64,000 bases of DNA, from NCBI GenBank assembly GCA_036346225.1, contig JARFIW010001082.1, positions 1,736,001-1,800,000 of the forward strand, given 5' to 3'. The position numbers and the translations under genes were made by a program. Below the pieces are notes generated by a model, which saw nothing but the letters and a program-made list of their open reading frames with translations, did no database searches and was not told where the DNA came from. The first letter of the stretch is position 1. Every line of letters starts with the position of its first letter. Shown here piece after piece: positions 1 to 10,686 of this stretch. Source of the DNA: Platerodrilus igneus. Taxonomy: Eukaryota; Arthropoda; Insecta; Coleoptera; Lycidae.

Positions 1-1437
1 GTCATCCATAGAATGACAGTGACCGATGATACTTGGCAACCCGTAAGAATACGAGAAGACCCAGAGAATGACGCCGAATTGGGACGTATTATTAAGTGGA
101 AAAATAGAGGATAACGACCAGCTTGGGAAGAAATTAGTATTTTAAGTAGGAGCCTGAAGACATACTGGGCACAGTGGGACTCCTTGATGATGGAAAATAG
201 AATTTTGAAAACGACGCCTGGAATTTGAAGATGGCACTGAGACACTTCAAGTGATAGTGCCGAGAAGCAGAGTGCCGGAAGTGTTGCAGCACTTGCACGA
301 TGATATTTCCGGAGGGCACTTTAGCGTGAAAAGAACTCTCGAAAGAGTGAGAGAAAGATTCTATTGGGTGAACTGCAAAGATGATGTGAAGGAGTGGTGC
401 CGGAAATGTGAATTGTGTGCCTCTGCAAATGGCCCGGTCACAAAATGGAAAGTCCCAATGAGACAGTATAACGTGGGGAATCCTTTTGAGAGGGTAGCCA
501 TTGATATAGCTGGTCCGTTTCCTGAATCAGAGAAAGGAAATAAATACATCTTGGTTGCAATGGATTATTTTACCAAATGGCCGGAAGCATATGCTATACC
601 TAACCAAGAAGCCGAGACGGTTGCAGATGTACTAGTGAAGGAGTTGTTTTGTCGCTTTGGAGTTCCGTTGGAATTACACTCCGATCAAGTTCGGAACTTC
701 AAATCAGCATTGTTTCAAAATGTCTGCAAGCATCTTGGAATCAGGAAGACTAGAACCATTCCACTTCATCCTCAATCGGATGGAATGGTTGAAAGAATGA
801 ACAGGACGTTAGGGAAGTACCTGGCCATAGTTGTCTCTGAACATCAACGAGACTGGGACCAATGTTTACATTTGTTCCTACTGGCATACCGATCTTCGGT
901 ACATGACAGCACAGGATACTCGGCCGCTTAATGCTAGGACGTGAATTGCGGCTACCATGTGATCTTCAGTTTGGATTTAAACCTGAAGAAGAGATCGCAG
1001 GTGAAGATTACGTTAGTAAGCTTCGTGAAAGATCAAATAACATTCACGAAAACGTCCGAAACAATATCCAGGCAGCAAGCGATCGAATGAAATCACAATA
1101 TGACACGAGAGCACAAGAAGGTGGTTATCAACCTGGAGATTTGGTGTGGTTGTATAATCCACAAAGAAAACGTGGGTTGTCGCCAAAATTACAAAGACAA
1201 TGGGAAGGCCCGTACGAAGTGATGAAAAGGATTAATGATGTAGTGTACCGGATCAGAAAGTCTCCTCGTGGTAAACCGAAAGTGGTACACTTTGACAGTT
1301 TAACGTCCTACGCTGGCAACAACCAGGAAGACTCGAATAATGATAACGGTGTTCGACAAGTTATTAATCATGAGCCAAATGTAGATTTTGAGAGCTTTAT
1401 AGCGGCGTATGGTGGTTCCGCTATAGCTTTTTCTTAA
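1..1437 (+). pseudogene. Ty3/gypsy pol 3' part: RNase H tail and integrase, broken
   Basis: Translation gives the 3' end of a Ty3/gypsy polyprotein. Positions 1-210 hold the RNase H/integrase spacer in frame 1, with a stop at 112. A frameshift near 205-212 leads into the integrase zinc-binding region and core (251-931), then a frameshift at the junction near 931 leads to the integrase C-terminal part (931-1437). The DDE triad is readable: D in DIAGPF, D in HSDQ, and E in GMVERMNRT. The usual G after the second D-Q is V here. The C-terminal GDLVWLYNP block is typical of gypsy integrases. The 5' part lies outside the window. The stop and two shifts mean this is a fossil. Family assignment is secure; clade is not. 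Confidence 0.9.
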
Positions 1438-1890
1438 ACAAATGACACGATAATTAAGTTTCCAGCAGCTACTTCCTCAGGAGTGAATTTATATTATTAG
1501 GTAAACTCGTAAATATACGTATCGGCAGCAGCTAATTTGAAGCAGCGAAATTATAATACCTATATTTTAGATACACATTGCTCATCTGATATAACAATTA
1601 TAATAACCCAAATATAGAGATATTCACTTTATTGAGTACAATCATTTACTACAATACTGGCAAAATATAAATAAAATATTTCGAAACTTAAAATATTAGA
1701 TTTTCAGTTACTTTTCACAATTGATTCCAAAATCCAAACTATTTGCATGGGACACGGATGGTTAACTATGGGAGGTTGTTGGTAATGCCATCCATAGACA
1801 AAATAATTTGCAATTCAGGCAGAAAGAATTAAAACATTTTTAAAGTTTCTAAAATTTGACATTTATTTAAACCGTTATATCAAATAAAAT
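1427..1890. repeat. Left arm of a large inverted repeat
   Basis: This stretch is repeated in reverse complement at about 7540-7990 with roughly 85-90% identity by eye. It starts at the last codons of the gypsy ORF, runs through about 330 bp of unique AT-rich sequence, then through one diverged monomer (about 1730-1800) and part of an ordinary reverse-oriented monomer (1803-1887) of the 158-bp satellite found further right. It may include gypsy LTR sequence, but I could not fix an LTR start. The two arms enclose the Penelope fragment and the satellite array. Confidence 0.75.
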
Positions 1891-1925
1891 TAAATAAAAA
1901 CCCTTAACCACAAAAAATATTTAAA

Positions 1926-1975
1926 TTACTAAATACGTATTTCGACCACTATGTGGCCATCATCAGTAGAAAACC
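1926..1975 (-). ncRNA. Hammerhead ribozyme-like motif in the Penelope tail
   Basis: On the minus strand, CTGATGA lies at 1966-1960. It is followed by one extra T, a 6-bp stem (GGCCAC 1958-1953 with GTGGTC 1949-1944, one G-U pair) closed by an ATA loop, then GAAA (1943-1940), a palindromic short stem III (ATACGTAT) and a T-T site. TAG after the site can pair with CTA before the core as the start of stem I. Hammerheads with tiny palindromic stem III are known in Penelope-like elements. The extra T between core and stem II departs from the consensus, so activity is uncertain. Confidence 0.55.
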
Positions 1976-2231
1976 TGTAATTAAAAAAAAAAAAAAAGCT
2001 GTTGTTCTGGAACACTTTAGAGGATATTCTCCTCACCACTTAGGCTGAAGTGAACCTTCCCAACCTATAATTTACTATATTGTTGCTTTAAACACTATCG
2101 AGGATATTCTCCTCACCCGCAGGCTGGTATTCTCAACAACAAACAAGTGAATTGTGACATTATAACTTAAATCTACTTAATTTATACTAATTCTAAACCT
2201 ACTGAAGCGGAACCAATTTAATCTTGCTTTC

Positions 2232-2639
2232 TCATTGGTTGTTGACCAATAGGGAAAGCAAAGCAGATGACTCTATTGGCCTTTTATCGGTGTTTAAGAG
2301 GGGTCCTTTATGTTTAACAATTTTAATTGATTCATAGGCATTTAAGGAGGAAAACGTTGGTACCGCTTTTAACAATTTAACATTTTCTAGTTTAACGGGG
2401 TGGCTGGTTTCAAATATATGTTTGGCGACCTGAGACCTTTCATATTTACCATATTTGAAGTGAGCAATGTGTTCTTTAAATCTTGTTGTTATATTCCTCT
2501 TGGTCTGACCAATATATTTTTGAAAACACCCTGGCCCTGCACAACTAAATTCATAAATCCCCGACTTTTTAAATTCAAACTGCTTGAATGGGACAAAGTT
2601 AAGTAGCTTTATGAGATTATCAGCAATGAGCCCCCGCAT
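2232..2639 (-). CDS. GIY-YIG endonuclease domain of a Penelope-like element
   Basis: This is an open frame of 135 codons. Residues ~1-25 are a linker (N-x-x-K-L-L type). The GIY-YIG nuclease follows: GIYEF at ~26-30, KYIGQTKR at ~41-48, TRFKEH at ~51-56 and a conserved H further on. Penelope-like elements carry this nuclease after the reverse transcriptase and use it to nick the target. The apparent ATG is only the first Met of a truncated copy, because no RT is fused upstream. The linker codons (from 2639 inward) are the same sequence as the start of each satellite monomer at 4.5-7.6 kb. The domain itself has no stop, so the copy may be young, but it cannot be autonomous. Confidence 0.88.
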   Translation of the reverse strand: MRGLIADNLIKLLNFVPFKQFEFKKSGIYEFSCAGPGCFQKYIGQTKRNITTRFKEHIAHFKYGKYERSQVAKHIFETSHPVKLENVKLLKAVPTFSSLNAYESIKIVKHKGPLLNTDKRPIESSALLSLLVNNQ

Positions 2640-2805
2640 AAAAAATTATTTGCAAATCAGGCAGAAAAAAGTTAAAAATTTTTATAGTTTCGAAAATCTT
2701 TAACATTTTTCTGCCTAATTTGCAAATAATTTTTATGCGGGGGTTCATTGCTGACACCTAACAAAGCTATTTGACTATGTCCCATTCAAGTAGTTTAGTT
2801 CACAT
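2575..2805. repeat. Head-to-head satellite monomers (palindrome)
   Basis: The sequence 2575-2690, running out of the Penelope linker in minus orientation, is repeated in plus orientation at about 2700-2800, making an inverted pair centred near 2695. The plus arm carries the monomer landmark ATGCGGGGGTTCATTGCTGA at 2734. Orientation of the monomers switches here: reverse to the left, forward to the right. Confidence 0.75.
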
Positions 2806-4090
2806 TTTAACCGCGCGACGCGGACCTCTATTTTGAGGGTAGAATCTGTGCATATCGACTGTCGCCCTGCTTCATTGACGCCCTCTATTAATTTCAGCTC
2901 CTCACATTTAAGTAGTTTATTTCAGTTCTGTCTGTGCCCGGTTCTGGCGTTGTGGCGCCTCTTTCTTCGACTCTTGGTCATACCATAACCGTCAAACAAT
3001 TTTCTTCACGCTCTCTTGTCTTAAATTGACGATCCAATCCCAGTTTATTAGTTTGCAAAATCACATCTTCTATTTTTAACTAATTTAGTTTAGATTAGCT
3101 CTTGCATCGAAGAAAGTTTAATCTTCATTGTATTTTACAAAGCAATGATGCTTCATCAATATATTGCAGTTGAGAACTTCTACGATACTCGTAAAAGTAA
3201 TTCAGACTTATACGTTTAATTGCAACTCTGCATGATCGCCCTTTACTCATCATTACATATTGATTAGCTTTAAAAAGAATCAAAACGCAAATGAACCCTT
3301 TTAATCAAGTTCCCGTTTATATTAAAAATTACCTCTATACGTCACGTTTTCGAAATTCTTCTGTATTCGCCTAAAAAGCTAGTCACTCGTGTGATGTAAC
3401 ATTATCTAGAATTTATATTGATTTTGCGCTTTAACGATCCAATTAGCGCCAATTGTTTTGATTTATGTTTTATCGTAAAACATACCGTTTATCCTTGTCT
3501 AATGCACGAGGTTAGTGATCGGGTCTTATTCTATTTTATTAAAATGCGTAAGGCTATAAAATAATTCTAATCAATCTCGATTCAATTTTATTGCATCTTA
3601 ATATTCGAGGCTTCCTCGAGCGGGAGTGTTTTGTTCATTAGTAACTATTTAATGAGTTTTAAAACATTTCTTAGTAAAAAAATTGACATATTTGTTTATA
3701 TTAATCGCGAAGGTTCTGGAATTTAGACTTCATTCAAAACTCTTAATATGTTATTTTTAATATTATACACACACGGAAAAATAATTAAAGCTTGCAATTG
3801 CTTTGCATCCTAAATAATTGTAAATACAATCTACCTCTCAGTTATGCAGCGTATTACGTTTTCAATATACAACGTACGTTTTTTAAAATGCGTTTTAAGG
3901 CATCTTTAACAATGAATATTATACACGGAAATTATGATTTTTATTAGCGCGGACAAATTTAATAGCTTTATACATGCAATACGTTCATTTTTATACAAAA
4001 CGGAACAATTAAATTTTCGGGAATTCGAATTTGTTTCTGGTTCCTTCTCTTTCAGTGGGTGTTATTTATAGAATATGGGTTTACTTACCA

Positions 4091-4134
<44 letters not shown>

Positions 4135-4534
4135 CTGTGATAAGGGGTTGTTTAAGGGTGTATTTTATAGCAATGGTCGTTTAGGAATCAGAAATCATAA
4201 TAGGAAGCAGAAAAATGCATTTATTTAGGAGAAAATTGAGTAATTGGGATAGTTTGTAAGTAGTAAGCATTCAACACCCTGTATATAGAGTATAAGTAGT
4301 TTTAAGCGACGCAAATAGACACATCTTAGGACAAGAAGACGCATAGTTAGCATAGAAATAAGTAATACATGCATTAAGTAGATAACGAATATTTAACACC
4401 CTGTATATAGAGTTTTAGTAAATTTAGGTAATGACAATAACTATATTTTTCAGTAGAAGCGCGCGTATTTAGGAGTAAACATAATAAATGTCATTCAACA
4501 CGCATTCAAAAGAATTCCAATTAGTTATTGTGTC
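2806..4534. other. Non-coding AT-rich spacer, no gene seen
   Basis: I see no convincing coding frame in this stretch. It lies between the first forward monomer and the main satellite array, so it probably entered, or was captured, between monomers. It contains a TA microsatellite and a short sequence with ACACCCTGTATATAGAGT present twice (about 4273 and 4398, ~125 bp apart). Confidence 0.6.
4095..4132. repeat. (TA)n microsatellite
   Basis: About 19 uninterrupted TA dinucleotides. Short translations across it, rich in Tyr-Ile, are artefacts. Confidence 0.95.
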
Positions 4535-7500
4535 GATATAGCGGTTTAAAACAATCAAACTTTGGAAACTTTAAAAAATTTTAACTTCTTTCTGCCTGAT
4601 TTGCAAATATCTTTTTATGCGGGGGCTCTTTGCTGACAACTTAACAAAGCTACTTAACCTTGTCTCATTCAAGCAGTTTGAATTTAAAACTATATATAGC
4701 AGTTTAAATGAATATCAAATTTTCGAAACTTTAAAAATTTTTTACTTTTTGCTGCCTGATTTGCAAATAATTTTTTATGCGAGCACACATTGCTGACAAC
4801 TTCTCAAAGCTAGTTAACCTTGTCCCGTTCAAGCAATTTGGATTTGAGACTCGATATAGCCGTTTATAACAAAATCAAACTTTGGAGACTTTAAAAATTT
4901 TCAACTTTTTTCTGCCTGATTTGCAAATAATTTTTTATGCGGGGGCTCATTGCTGACAACCTAACAAAGTTACTTGACCTTATCACATTCAAGTAGTTTG
5001 GATTTAAGACTCGGTATAGCGGATAAAAAAATCAAACTTTGGAAATTTAAAAAAATTTTAACTTCCTTTTGTCTGATTTGCAAATAATTTTTATGCGGGG
5101 GCTCTTTGCTGACAACTAGTCAAATCTACTTAAACTTGTCCCATTCAAGCAGTTTGGATTTGAGACTCGATATAGCGGTTTAAATGAATATCAAATTTTC
5201 GAAACTTTAAAAATTTTTAACATTTTTCTGCCTAATTTGCAAATAATTTTTATGCGGAGGTTCATTGCTGACACCTAACAAAGCTATTTGACCTTGTCCC
5301 ATTCAAGTAGTTTGGATTTAAGACTCGATATAGCGGTTTAACGAAATCAAACTTTGGAAATTTTAAAAATTTTTAACATCTTTCTGCATGATTTGCAAAA
5401 AATTTTTTATGCAGGGGCTCTTTGCTGACAACTAATCAAAGCTATTTAAACTTGTTCCATTCAAGTAGTTTGGATTTAAGACTCGATATAGCGGTTTAAA
5501 GAAAAATCAAACTTTGGAAATTTTAAAAATTTTTATCTTGTTTCTGCCTGATTTGCAAGTATTTTTTTATGCGGGGGTTTTTTGCTGACAACCTAACAAA
5601 GCTACTTAACCTTGTCTCGTTCAAGCAGTTTGAATTTAAGACTCGATATAGCGGTTTAAATGAATATCAAATTTTCGAAACTTTAAAAATTTTTAACATT
5701 TTCCTGCCTAATTTGCAAATAATTTTTATGCGGAGGTTTATTGCTGACACCTAACAAAGCTATTTGACCTTGTCCCATTCAAGTAGTTTGGATTTAAGAC
5801 ACGGTATAGCGGTTTAAAAAAAATTAAACTTTGGAAATTTTAAAAATTTTTAACTTCTTTCTGCCTGATTTGCATATAATTTTTATGCAGGGGCTCTTTG
5901 CTGACAACTAGACAAATCTACTTAAACTTGTCCCATTCAAGCAGTTTTGATTTGAGACTCGACATAGCGGTTTAAATGAATATCAAATTTTCGAAACTTT
6001 AAAAATTTTTAACATTTTTCTGCCTAATTTGCAAATAATTTTTATGCGGAGGTTCATTGCTGACACCTAACAAAGCTATTTCACCTTGTCCCATTCAAGT
6101 AGTTTGGATTTAAGACTAGATATAGCGGTTTAAAAAAAATCAAACTTTGGAAATTTTAAAAATTTTTAACTTCTTTCTGCCTGATTTGCAAAAAATTTTT
6201 TATGCAGGGGCTCTTTGCTGACAACTAATCAAAGCTATTTAAACTTGTCCCATTCAAGTAGTTTGGATTTAAGACTAGATATAGCGGTTTAAAAAAATCA
6301 AACTTTGGAAATTTTAAAATTTTTTATCTTGTTTCTGCCTGATTTGCAAATATATTTTTATGCGGGGGTTTTTTGCTGACAACCTAACAAAGCTACTTAA
6401 CCTTGTCTCGTTCAAGCAGTTTGAGTTTAAGACTCGATATAGCGGTTTAAATGAATATCAAATTTTCGAAACTTTAAAATTTTTAACATTTTCCTGCCTA
6501 ATTTGCAAATAATTTTTATGCGGAGGTTTATTGCTGACACCTAGCAAAGCTATTTGACCTTGTCCCATTCAAGTAGTTTGGATTTAAGACTCGATATAGC
6601 GGTTTAAAAAAAATCAAACTTTGGTAATTTTAAAAATTTTTATCTTCTTTCTGCCTGATTTGCAAATATTTTTTTATGCGGGGGTTTTTTGCTGACAACC
6701 TAACAAAGCTACTTAACCTTGTCTCGTTCAAGCAGTTTGAATTTAAGACTCGATATAGCGGTTTAAATGAATATCAAATTTTCGAAACTTTAAAAATTTT
6801 TAACATTTTCCTGCCTAATTTGCAAATAATTTTTATGCGGAGGTTTATTGCTGACACCTAGCAAAGCTATTTGACCTTGTCCCATTCAAGTAGTTTGGAT
6901 TTAAGACTCGATACAGCGGTTTAAAAAAAATCAAAATTTGGAAATTTTAAAACTGTTTATCTTCTTTCTGCCTGATTTGCAAATATTTTTTTATGCGGGG
7001 GTTTTTTGCTGACAACCTAACAAAGCTACTTAACCTTGTCTCGTTCAAGCAGTTTGAATTTAAGACTCGATAGAGTGGTTTAAATGAATATCAAATTTTC
7101 GAAACTTTAAAAATTTTTAACTTCTTTCTGCCTGATTTGCAAATATTTTTTATGCGGTTGTTCTTTGCTGACAACCTAACAAAGCTACTTAACCTTGTCT
7201 CGTTCAAGCAGTTTGAATTTAAGACTCGATATAGCGGTTTAAATGAATATCAAATTTTCGAAACTTTAAAATTTTTACTTTTTTCTGCCTGATTTGCAAA
7301 TAATTTTTTATACGGGGGCTCATTGCTGACAACTAATCAAAGCTACTTAACCTAGTCCCATTCAAGCAGCTGGGATTTAAGACTCGATATAGTCGTTTAA
7401 AACAAAATCAAACTTTGCAAACTTTAAAAATTTTTAACTTCTTTCTGTCTGATTTGCAAATAGTTTTCTATGCGGGGGCTCATTGCTGACAACGTCATAA

Positions 7501-7680
7501 AGCAACTTAACCTTGTCCCATTTAAGCAGTTTGGATTTAAAACTCGATATAGTGGTCTAAATAAATATCAAATTTTCAAAACTATAAAAAATTTTTAATT
7601 TTTTCTATGGAGGGCATTACCAACAACCTCCCACAGTTACCCATCCCTGTCCCATCCAAATAGTTTGGATTTTGAACTCA
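4535..7680. repeat. ~158-bp tandem satellite array, about 19 monomers
   Basis: The landmark ATGCGG (or a close variant) recurs at 4617, 4777, 4937, 5093, 5252, 5409, 5569, 5728, 5885, 6044, 6202, 6360, 6518, 6676, 6835, 6993, 7152, 7310 and 7470, giving periods of 156-160 bp. A shortened diverged unit follows at 7607. Two subtypes alternate: one with CTCTTTGCTGACAACT, one with a GAGGTTCATTGCTGACACCT-like block. This points to dimeric (~316 bp) and longer higher-order units. The monomer start matches the Penelope endonuclease linker at 2575-2640. Some neighbouring units stay open in that reading frame (61 codons at 5569 and again at 6676). Confidence 0.93.
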
Positions 7681-7990
7681 ATAGTGAAAAGTAACTGAAA
7701 ATCTAATATTTTAAGTTTTGAAATATTTTATTTATATTTTGCCAGTATTGTAGTAAATAATTGTACTCAATAAAGTGAATGTGTCTATATTTGGGTTATT
7801 ATAATTGTTATATCAGATGAGCAATGTGTACCTAAAATATAGATATTATATTTTCGCTGCTTCAAGTTAGCTGCTGCCGATACGTATATTTACGAATTTA
7901 TCTAATAATATAAATTCACTGCTGAGAAAGTAGCTGCTGGAAATTTTAATTATCGTATCATTTGCTTAAGAAAAACAATGCCACGACGCC
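7540..7990. repeat. Right arm of the large inverted repeat
   Basis: Reverse complement of about 1427-1890. It begins in the last monomers, includes the diverged terminal monomer (7607-7680), then the unique ~310 bp, and ends around 7985 where the left arm enters the gypsy ORF end. A remnant resembling that ORF end may continue to about 8030. Confidence 0.75.
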
Positions 7991-8346
7991 ACTGGTCGTT
8001 CGGCAATATTCGGAAATTCGCTGCTATAAATTAGATGCTAAGTTTACACCGCTATTGATTTCACTGTTGCTTATTAATTTTAATTCACCTGTGTGATTGC
8101 GCAGTATATGTATTGTTGAATATTGGTAATTCAATACTATACTTAAACGAGCTTATCTCAATAAAAGTTTGGACTTCTCTAGGGGGCTATAAGTAATCGT
8201 TTTTACTATCCAATGCACTGGTTGAATTTATCTAGTAATTTGTGTAGTCTTTATTACGTTAGAACCTAAATTGTGCATACAGTAATTAATTTAAATATTT
8301 AAAGCAATTTTTAATCAAAGTTTTTTAATTTGTGGTTATATCTGTG
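7991..8346. other. No feature recognised
   Basis: AT-rich sequence without a convincing frame, repeat or RNA gene. The first ~40 bp may be a decayed copy of the gypsy ORF end seen at 1390-1437. Confidence 0.5.
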
Positions 8347-8743
8347 TAGAGTAAAATTTATTTAAGTAGGACAAGTACGTCATCATGGGCACATGGCTTA
8401 AACGGTGTCAGATTAGTCCATTGTTTATAAATAGGCGTGTTCGTTCAGCATTTCGGTGGCGTAGATAATTTGCTGTTAAATGTCAATTGACATTTGTGAC
8501 ATTGACATTCTATATTTATTTCTTACGCTTTCATAGTTTTCTTTGTGTTTTATGTCTTGCTTATTCGCGTATTCGCCATGTAAATTTAAACCACCAACAA
8601 AATAAAACTTGATTTTAGAATATTTACTCTATTGGAGTGTTTTTAAAACCTTAAAAATTATGAAATCCGTTACGCAACTGACTTTCAAAGTTTGCGCATA
8701 TGTCAAATGACGTACAGGCTCGTCTTCAATAAATTCTACTCTA
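8347..8743 (+). mobile_element. MITE copy 1, ~395 bp
   Basis: The two ends are inverted repeats of about 37 bp: TAGAGTAAAATTTATTTAAG at the left and its near reverse complement ending TTCTACTCTA at the right. There is no coding capacity. If the element proper begins at GAGTAAAA, it is flanked by TA on both sides, which would fit a Tc1/mariner-type target duplication; that assignment is tentative. A second copy in opposite orientation follows after about 35 bp. Confidence 0.75.
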
Positions 8744-8777
8744 CCTACAGAATGCTGGCTGAAAGTCTTATTTTTGG

Positions 8778-9165
8778 TAGAGTAAAATTTATTTAAGAAG
8801 AGCCTGTACGTCATTTGACATATGCGCAAACCTTTAAAATCAGTGGCGTATCGGATTTAATAATTTTTATCAAACTCCCATAGCGTAAATATTCTAAATT
8901 CGGGTTTTATTTGGTTGGTGGTTTAAATTTATATGGCGAATACGCGAATAAGCAAGGCATAAAACAGAAAGAAAACTATGAAAGCATAAGAAATAAATAT
9001 AGAATATCAAAGTCACAAATATCAATTGACATTTAACAGCAAATTATCTAGGCCACTGATATGCTGAACGAACACACCTATTTGTAAACAATGGACTAAC
9101 CTGACATCGTTTTAGTCGTTTGCACATTATGACGTACAGGCTCTTCTTAAATAAATTCTACTATA
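8778..9165 (-). mobile_element. MITE copy 2, opposite orientation to copy 1
   Basis: It has the same ~37-bp terminal inverted repeats as copy 1. The interior is the reverse complement of copy 1 (for example the block with CGCGAATAAGCAAGGCATAA near 8940 mirrors 8550-8580). Together the two copies form a hairpin of about 820 bp. Confidence 0.75.
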
Positions 9166-10686
9166 CGTGAAAGACATTATACACCTAGCATGAAAGCAAT
9201 GTAATTTATAAAGAATATCATTTCTTTTGCGAAGGTTATTATCAACGAACTTCGTTCGTTTATGAAATCGATTTGTCGTCCGTCTGTCTGTCCGTCCGAG
9301 GCCTTTCTAATGGTTGGACATCAATGTGTGATACATCAATCGATTCAGCTCGGTGTCCTGAGCTTAAGTTTTGATGTCAGTTGAAATCGGGCCACGGGGA
9401 CGCCGTGCCCCGCGATATTCCGTCGGGAAAATTAAAATTTCAAATAGGTCCAAAATTAATGTGCGATACATATTTGGACTCCCCTAACATAGCTGAGTCG
9501 AAATATGGTACCCCCACAAAATCTGACCACGGATACCGACCCCCGGGGAAATTAATTTTATTTTATCTGAATACTTATAATTATTACAACATAATAATTT
9601 TAATTTCTTTAAATTGTTTTAAAGTAAGTCTACATTTGGAAGTTCGTTGCGACAATGCCTTGCATTTTCAACTTGTTTTTCTATGATAAAAGTAAATAGT
9701 TATTGCAACTAGTTTAGAGTCGTTAGTTAACAAACGGCAATTATATACCTAAACCATTTTTTAAAAATAGTGATATACCTGTGCTGTTCACGGGGATGAC
9801 CAGTTGTTGCAATAATTGATTAAGTATACCTATAGAATACGATATTAGTAAAATTTAATCTGAATAGTAGATCATCGTATTGTAAAACGCGACAGATTTT
9901 TGCATTATTTAAGGTTCTTACCTGAAAGTCAGTTGAGGTGCAATTTGCTTACTTGCTCTAGCGCTTAATACTTATTTAATTTAGCACGTTAAGTAGATGA
10001 TACGAACAGAATATTACTACTGGCGAAAACAGTAATAAATTAAACAGCGATAACGTGTAAAGATAATATTTATTTGATTATGTGGAAAATCTTTCATCAC
10101 ATAGACTTCAATTTATTAATCAATAACTTGATAATATTTCATTTTGTTTTGATTTTGTGAAATTATTTTGTTACTATTATGAAAGTTATTTGATAATGTG
10201 TTTATAATTACACAGAGTTGAACTAAAATACAGTTCCCAGCTAAATCTAACGGTGTCATCATTTAAAATAAATATAAATTGGATGTAACAGAATCAGAAA
10301 GTACAACGTGTCCCAAATTGAATACGGTTAATGGGTAACTTTACTACTATGGAGGATAGAAAAAACTCTTTGTGCACGTTTACGGCCCACTTTTTTTAGA
10401 TCAATTCAATGGTAAAACCAGAAATGACTGATATTCTTTTCTAATTACAGTCAAATATTGATATTTTTGACAATTCTATTAGTTCGTAAAACTTCAAAAA
10501 TGGCATTGAAGTTTTTTTTTCAATTAGGGTAGTTTCGCCTGTATGCGACCACTTAACGGGGCTTCTCTAATTCAAGGTTGAATATCTCCCTAGGCTTTAA
10601 TGCTTTTCAATGCAAGTTGCTTTTATGGTTTGTGTAATGTATAATTTGTCATTTTCTAATTTTATTTTGAGTTTAATGAACTCAAC
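9166..10686. other. No gene recognised
   Basis: Non-coding by inspection. A more GC-rich patch (about 9270-9550) contains a CCGTCTGTCTGTCCGTCCG run and a 101-codon open frame starting at 9381, but that frame has no recognisable domain and no splice or start context that persuades me. It may be a fragment of an unidentified repeat. Confidence 0.5.

Larger units (their letters stand above)
1888..2640 (-). mobile_element. Penelope-like element, 3' fragment
   Basis: On the minus strand this segment reads endonuclease domain, stop, a 3' non-coding tail of about 340 bp, and a hammerhead-like motif. That is the order expected at the 3' end of a Penelope-like retroelement. No reverse transcriptase is present, so the copy is 5'-truncated exactly where the satellite-like linker begins. 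The tail holds two copies of an ~80-bp unit (about 2010-2090 and 2091-2130 onward) with the near-palindrome GAGGATATTCTCCTC. Confidence 0.8.

Noticed and set aside
5569..5754. 61-codon open frame, repeated at 6676, as a small gene
   Set aside because: It is two satellite monomers read through; identity reflects array amplification, not coding constraint shown here.
9381..9686. 101-codon frame near a CCGTCTGTCTGTCCGTCCG run
   Set aside because: No recognisable domain, ends in low-complexity sequence, and the surroundings look like a repeat fragment.
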